NCBI GenBank assembly: GCA_046704385.1
Contig: JBJKSB010000033.1
Location: forward strand, 1 to 19,157
DNA length: 19,157 nucleotides
From: GH45 sp046704385
GTDB taxonomy: Bacteria > Bacteroidota > Bacteroidia > Bacteroidales > SZUA-534
Direction: 5' to 3'
Below, piece after piece: positions 15,737 through 19,157 of the stretch (the first letter of the stretch is position 1; the number at the start of each line of letters is the position of its first letter). The notes beneath the pieces are model-generated. The model searched no databases. It was not told where the DNA came from and saw nothing but the letters and a program-made list of their open reading frames with translations. The position numbers and the translations under genes were made by a program.

Positions 15737-16486
15737 TTAATTATGCTTTTCAAAAAATTCGAACAAGCTTTGTTTTTTACGCTGACTTACCGGCACAATA
15801 CTTTTATCAGAAAGCACCACAGAACCACCGTCTTTTTTATCAAACCGTAAAACATAATTCAGGTTGATTAAATGCGACTGATGTACACGGAAAAAATCAT
15901 TATCTTTTAATAACTCCTCATAATCTTTAAGTCCTTTCGAAACAAGTATCTTTTCACCATTGGCAAGATAAAATGTGGAGTAATTATTGTCAGCTTCACA
16001 CCTGATTATATCATCAACCTGCACCAGGTGTATACTTTCGCTCGTTTTTAATACTATTTTCTGAAGTTTTGGTTTTAAACCTGATATGTTTTCAAAAAAA
16101 GCATCCCATCTTTTAGCCTGGTCGTTCAATTGGCCCTCAGCCTTAACCCGGTTTACCGCTTCAATTAACTCCTGTGTACTTATAGGTTTTAATATAAAGT
16201 CGAAAGCACTGAATTTAATTGCCTTGATGGCATATTTCTGATGGGCGGTAATAAAAATAACTTTGAAATTTACTTTTTTGAGCGTGCTAAGAACATCAAA
16301 ACCACTGCCATCAGTTAAATCAACATCCAAAAATACCAGTTGCGGGTTAATACTACCAATTAATTCAACAGCCTCCTTTACTGTACCAGCCTGTCCTGTT
16401 ATATTTACATCATGAAAATTCTCTGTTAGGATACTTTCTATAATTTCGCGAGCCATCGGCTCATCGTCAACAATAATTACATCCAT
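15737..16486 (-). CDS. LytTR-family response regulator
   Basis: A 249-residue two-component regulator. The receiver domain (1 to about 120) has the acidic pair Asp7/Asp8 (IIVDDEP), phospho-acceptor Asp54 (VFLDVDL), Thr80 (FITAHQKYA) and Lys100 (ILKP). The C-terminal LytTR DNA-binding domain (about 143-245) shows IVLKTSESIHLVQVDDIIRC, EADNNYSTFYLANGEKILVS, FFRVHQSHLINLNYV and the VPVSQRKK end. I placed the start at the ATG at 16486; the TTG two codons upstream would add two residues. No histidine kinase gene lies in the window, so the partner (expected to be a LytS/YpdA-type HisKA_7TM or similar sensor) is elsewhere. It is divergent from the TPR gene at 16757. A TAATTTTG box abuts its start. 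Confidence 0.95.
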   Translation of the reverse strand: MDVIIVDDEPMAREIIESILTENFHDVNITGQAGTVKEAVELIGSINPQLVFLDVDLTDGSGFDVLSTLKKVNFKVIFITAHQKYAIKAIKFSAFDFILKPISTQELIEAVNRVKAEGQLNDQAKRWDAFFENISGLKPKLQKIVLKTSESIHLVQVDDIIRCEADNNYSTFYLANGEKILVSKGLKDYEELLKDNDFFRVHQSHLINLNYVLRFDKKDGGSVVLSDKSIVPVSQRKKQSLFEFFEKHN

Positions 16487-16489
16487 GGT

Positions 16490-16497
16490 CAAAATTA
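16490..16497 (-). promoter_or_regulatory. Exact -7 box abutting the response-regulator start
   Basis: On the minus strand TAATTTTG matches TAnnTTTG and ends 3 bp before the ATG at 16486. Use of this box would make the transcript leaderless or nearly so. No -33 TTTG lies at 19-21 bp, and chance occurrence in AT-rich DNA is possible. Confidence 0.3.
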
Positions 16498-16696
16498 TCA
16501 GGTAAATCTGTTACGAATATAGCCAAACTGTATAAAATTATTACATTCTTCAGGATTTTTACTTCATAAAATATCAAAATTACCATTAATATTAATTTCC
16601 AAACTCCCGATAACTTGTTAACATTCAATAGTATTAATTTACTAAATCGATTGTCGTTAATATTGCTATACTATGGTGAACAATTTTCATAGAATA

Positions 16697-16727
16697 TTTC
16701 CATAAATGATAAAAAGGATTATTTTTG
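16697..16727 (+). promoter_or_regulatory. Candidate promoter for the TPR protein gene
   Basis: A TTTC (16697-16700, one base off TTTG), a 19-bp spacer and TATTTTTG (16720-16727, exact TAnnTTTG) reproduce the Bacteroidota -33/-7 arrangement. Transcription would start near 16732-16734, downstream of the ATG at 16706 and upstream of the ATG at 16757, which decides in favour of the later start. Confidence 0.6.
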
Positions 16728-16756
16728 CGAAGAATTTTCCAAAACATATTAAAATT

Positions 16757-17449
16757 ATGTCAAAAAAGAATACTACAGAACAAAACCACAATTTTGAAGG
16801 CTTTGAAGGTGCATTGACTAAAAGTGAACAGTTTATTGAAGATAATCAGAAAACTCTGACGTATGTGGCACTTGGAGCATTGATTATAGTTTCACTTTAC
16901 CTGTCGATCCAAAAATTTTATATTGAACCACAAAATAAGGAAGCACAGAATAATATGTTCGTTGCTGAGCAATATTTTCAAAGAGATTCGTTTAACCTGG
17001 CTTTAAATGGTGACGGAAACTATTTTGGATTTACGGACATAATAAATGAATACAAATTCACAAAATCAGCTAATCTGGCTAAATATTATGCCGGTATTTG
17101 TAATCTGCATTTAGGCGAGTATGAAGATGCCATTTCATATCTTAAAAAATTTAAATCGAGCGATTTAATGGTAGGTTCTGTTGCCAACGGTGCTATTGGT
17201 GATGCTTATCTGGAGTTAGGCAATCCCGATAAGGCTCTTACCTATTATAAAAAAGCAGCTTTGGATAAAACCAATGATTTTTCATCACCCATTTATTTGA
17301 ATAAAGCTGCACAGGTTTATGAAAGCAAAGGTGATTTTAAAGAAGCTTTAGCGCTTTATGAAAAAATTAAAACCGATTATCCAAAATCGCAGGAAGGTCG
17401 TAACATCGACAAATTTATAGCCCGCGCGAAAATTCAATTGGAAAATTAA
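16757..17449 (+). CDS. Membrane-anchored tetratricopeptide repeat protein
   Basis: A 230-residue protein. Residues 1-33 are polar (NTTEQNHNFEGFEGALTKSE), a single TM helix spans about 34-52 (LTYVALGALIIVSLYLSIQK), and the rest is TPR repeats facing the periplasm: ANLAKYYAGICNLHLGEYED, NGAIGDAYLELGNPDKALTY and LNKAAQVYESKGDFKEALAL, plus a final SQEGRNIDKFIARAK helix. The layout resembles YfgM/YbgF-type proteins, which act as scaffolds around translocation or envelope machinery; which partner it binds is unknown. I chose the ATG at 16757 because a good promoter lies between it and the ATG at 16706, and because the added 17 residues (IKRIIFAKNFPKHIKI) do not belong to a signal. A strong terminator follows the gene. 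Confidence 0.88.
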   Translation: MSKKNTTEQNHNFEGFEGALTKSEQFIEDNQKTLTYVALGALIIVSLYLSIQKFYIEPQNKEAQNNMFVAEQYFQRDSFNLALNGDGNYFGFTDIINEYKFTKSANLAKYYAGICNLHLGEYEDAISYLKKFKSSDLMVGSVANGAIGDAYLELGNPDKALTYYKKAALDKTNDFSSPIYLNKAAQVYESKGDFKEALALYEKIKTDYPKSQEGRNIDKFIARAKIQLEN

Positions 17450-17470
17450 ACCCCGGTTTCAAAATATTGT

Positions 17471-17509
17471 AAAAGTATCATTAACTTAGTTTTTGATACT
17501 TTTTTTTTA
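17471..17509 (+). terminator. Rho-independent terminator after the TPR gene
   Basis: AAAAGTATCA (17471-17480) pairs perfectly with TGATACTTTT (17494-17503) over a 13-nt loop and runs into further T residues. It lies 21 bp after the stop codon and separates the TPR gene from ribH. Confidence 0.85.
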
Positions 17510-17534
17510 TGTCTTTTGAAAATTATTAAGAATC

Positions 17535-17670
17535 ACGGGTATGAAACCCCAAAGCAAGCTTTGGAAACTATTCCGCAGCAGAGCTACGGAGTATTATGCT
17601 CTCCGCTAAAGGCGGGATTGTTCAACTAACAAATTTAAATGCACTTCGTTTTTGAAATTTGAGTTTCACG
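17535..17670. repeat. Structured multi-hairpin intergenic repeat before ribH
   Basis: Consecutive inverted repeats fill this 136-bp stretch: CCAAAGC (17549-17555) with GCTTTGG (17558-17564); TCCGCAGC (17572-17579) with GCTACGGA (17583-17590), one mismatch; CCGC (17603-17606) with GCGG (17612-17615), or alternatively GGAG (17588-17591) with CTCC (17601-17604); and CAAATTTAAA (17630-17639) with TTTGAAATTTG (17651-17661). The edges TATGAAAC (17540-17547) and GTTTCAC (17663-17669) form an imperfect terminal inverted repeat. GC content is higher than the flanks and there is no ORF. It looks like a dispersed repeat or non-autonomous element inserted between the terminator and ribH. Confidence 0.65.
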
Positions 17671-17690
17671 AATAAATACATCAATATAAA

Positions 17691-18188
17691 ATGGCCACAT
17701 CACTTAAGAATTTATCCGATTATGATATAACCAGCGTTGCCGATGCCGGCAACATGAAATTTGGGATAGTAGTTGCCGAATGGAACACCGAAATCACAGA
17801 AGCACTGTATAATGGTGCCTATGATACATTAATTAAACATGGCGCAAACCCTGAAAATATAATAAAAAAATACGTCCCGGGAACATTTGAACTTACCTTA
17901 GGGGCCCAGCTAATTGCTGAAAATACCGATGTTGATGCAGTTATTGTACTGGGATGCGTTATACAAGGCGAAACCCGTCATTTTGATTTTATTTGCCAGG
18001 GAGTAAGCTACGGAATTACTGAATTAAATATTAAACTTGGAATCCCTGTAATTTTTGGTGTGCTAACAACCGACAACCAGCAACAGGCTTTAGACCGCGC
18101 CGGAGGCAAACATGGAAACAAAGGCGATGAGGCAGCTGTAACTGCCATCAAAATGGTTAGTTTAAAACAAAGTTTTGGCAGTTTATAG
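17691..18188 (+). CDS. ribH: 6,7-dimethyl-8-ribityllumazine synthase
   Basis: RibH condenses 5-amino-6-ribitylaminouracil with 3,4-dihydroxy-2-butanone 4-phosphate, the penultimate step of riboflavin synthesis; it normally forms pentamers or 60-mer capsids in the cytoplasm. The 165-residue protein shows FGIVVAEWNTEIT (aromatic Trp31-Asn32 at the ligand site), VPGTFELTLGA, the active-site GCVIQGETRHFDFICQGVS with catalytic His97, PVIFGVLTTDNQQQALDRAG, and GGKHGNKGDEAA with Arg136 and Lys140 nearby for phosphate binding. No other rib genes are adjacent and I see no FMN riboswitch upstream; instead a hairpin-rich repeat ends 21 bp before the ATG. No clear TAnnTTTG box was found. Confidence 0.97.
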   Translation: MATSLKNLSDYDITSVADAGNMKFGIVVAEWNTEITEALYNGAYDTLIKHGANPENIIKKYVPGTFELTLGAQLIAENTDVDAVIVLGCVIQGETRHFDFICQGVSYGITELNIKLGIPVIFGVLTTDNQQQALDRAGGKHGNKGDEAAVTAIKMVSLKQSFGSL

Positions 18189-18377
18189 TAAGAAGATTTC
18201 CCTGACCTTAATAATTAAACGAACTACCATAAATTCTACAGCATACCCAATCATTCACATGATGAAATACATTAAGCTCCTCATTAGATAAAGGACTTTT
18301 TAACCACTTCATGGTTTCATAAAACATGTGATATTCTCAAATACTAATCACAACGTTTTACAGATAAATTAGCACCT

Positions 18378-18410
18378 AAAAAAGGCTGTCCCAAAATTTG
18401 GAACAGCCCT
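18378..18410 (-). terminator. Terminator for the T9SS cargo gene
   Basis: Read on the minus strand, AGGGCTGTTCCAAA pairs with TTTGGGACAGCC, with one internal mismatch and a very short central loop, then six T (18383-18378). It begins 24 bp after the stop of the gene ending at 18434. Its GGCTGTCCCAAAA core resembles the end of the repeat at 4321. Confidence 0.82.
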
Positions 18411-18433
18411 CTTCATTTGCTATGTACCTACTC

Positions 18434-19157
18434 TTAATTCAGAACTAACTTATTTACATAAGTCAAATGATCATTAAGAATTTTAATGAAATAAATTCCT
18501 TGTTTATTTCCTGATAAATCGATTTGAGTCTCTGTTTTCGTCAATGTTTCATGATGAATTATACGACCTTCAATATCCATAATTATCAGCTGTGAACCTG
18601 TTAGTTCACGGTTAAGTTTCAATGTTGCCTTACCATTGGTCGGGTTAGGATACAATTCAGCAATCACAGACTTTGAATCCTGAATTCCAATAACCTTTTT
18701 CAATACCACAACAACATTAACATCCTCATCAGTAACAGTTACTGTTCCCTGTAAATCCTGATATTCAGGTGATTTTGAAACCGTATAGGCAGCATCAGTT
18801 ACCGGTTCAACAGAGTCAAATAATGCAACACCATTTGCATCTGATGTAAGGCTGGTTCCGTTAAACTCAATAGTTGCCCCTTCCACTGTCTGGTCATTTT
18901 CATCCTTCACAGTGAAAATAATCGTATAGGTTGGTAACATGATATCAGCCTTTGAACGTGCCGTAAATTGCATCAATGAATTATACTGACCCACTATACC
19001 TATAACGGTTGCAGGAACAGTTGGTACTTTTTCACCGATATAATCAGCTTCAGCAAACTGGGTGCGATAAGAGAATTTGGTATTATCAGCACCGGTTACA
19101 TCATAATTTTTACCGGAAACAAAAATACCTGTAGAATCATATTGATTAGGATCGGCA
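18434..19157 (-). CDS. C-terminal part of a T9SS-secreted protein with type A sorting domain; N-terminus beyond the window
   Basis: The frame is open to the right edge, so at least 240 residues are visible and the true start is outside; the internal GTG at 18994 is not the start. From the edge inwards there is a beta-rich segment (DSTGIFVSGKNYDVTGADNT, then FSYRTQFAEADYIGEK) and TVIGIVGQYNSLMQFTARSK, which resembles the OB-fold-like modules of Bacteroidota exported proteins. Next is an Ig/CnaB-like module (IIFTVKDENDQTVEGATIEF, then TSDANGVALFDSV). The C-terminal 75 residues are a T9SS type A sorting domain: AELYPNPTNGKATLKLN, QLIIMDIEGRIIHHE, IDLSGNKQGIYFIKIL and VNKLVLN. The protein should be exported by Sec, then moved across the outer membrane by T9SS, with the sorting domain removed. 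The catalytic part, if any, is not in the window. Confidence 0.92.
   Translation of the reverse strand, partial: ADPNQYDSTGIFVSGKNYDVTGADNTKFSYRTQFAEADYIGEKVPTVPATVIGIVGQYNSLMQFTARSKADIMLPTYTIIFTVKDENDQTVEGATIEFNGTSLTSDANGVALFDSVEPVTDAAYTVSKSPEYQDLQGTVTVTDEDVNVVVVLKKVIGIQDSKSVIAELYPNPTNGKATLKLNRELTGSQLIIMDIEGRIIHHETLTKTETQIDLSGNKQGIYFIKILNDHLTYVNKLVLN

Noticed and set aside
16706..16756. Upstream ATG that would lengthen the TPR protein by 17 residues
   Set aside because: A -33/-7 promoter at 16697-16727 would start transcription after this ATG, and the extra residues form no signal or domain.
17450..17690. FMN riboswitch upstream of ribH
   Set aside because: The conserved RFN-element core (such as AGGGGCA and the multi-stem junction) is not visible; the hairpins present fit a repeat instead.

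Overview
The window comes from a Bacteroidota genome, most likely a T9SS-bearing, Bacteroidales/Marinilabiliales-like lineage. The evidence is protein content (a DUF4835/PorD protein, a GldI-like FKBP lipoprotein, a LytTR response regulator, a protein ending in a T9SS type A sorting domain), AT-rich DNA with weak Shine-Dalgarno signals, and several copies of the Bacteroidota -7 promoter box (TAnnTTTG). The genus cannot be fixed from the sequence. Most of the window is chromosomal core; no phage, CRISPR array, tRNA, rRNA or transposase gene was seen.

Layout. (1) 2-4304, plus strand: the 3' end of coaBC, then porD-like DUF4835, recN and fabI, covering CoA synthesis, secretion, DNA repair and fatty-acid elongation. 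(2) 4321-4461: a palindromic MITE-like repeat between convergent genes. (3) 10969-4468, minus strand: a tight six-gene run made of a DHH phosphoesterase (nrnA-like), a GldI-like FKBP lipoprotein, two FKBP lipoproteins with an extra degenerate FKBP-like domain, a three-FKBP-domain exported protein, and a multi-pass GT-C-like membrane protein with a TPR tail. Gaps are 3-15 nt or short overlaps. (4) 12356-11059, minus strand: a DUF6249-like membrane protein, an ECF sigma factor and a two-TM protein. (5) 12546-13746: ndk facing a YceI-family lipoprotein across a clear terminator. (6) 15303-13911, minus strand: recF overlapping a DUF721/DciA-like gene. (7) A 430-bp region without a convincing gene, then an orphan LytTR response regulator (minus) divergent from a TPR membrane protein (plus) and ribH (plus). 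(8) 18434 to the right edge, minus strand: the C-terminal part of a secreted T9SS cargo protein.

The most distinctive part is the envelope-folding operon at 4468-10969. It encodes eight FKBP-type domains in four consecutive proteins, with a graded loss of the canonical prolyl-isomerase pocket residues, followed by a membrane protein resembling TMTC/PMT-type glycosyltransferases. This reads as a periplasmic/outer-membrane folding module, possibly linked to protein O-glycosylation; that link is inference. Secondary points are two structured intergenic repeats (4321-4461 and 17535-17670), an unusual ECF sigma operon without a recognisable anti-sigma factor, TTG starts forced by upstream stops in two genes, and an A10 tract at the CoaC/CoaB junction.
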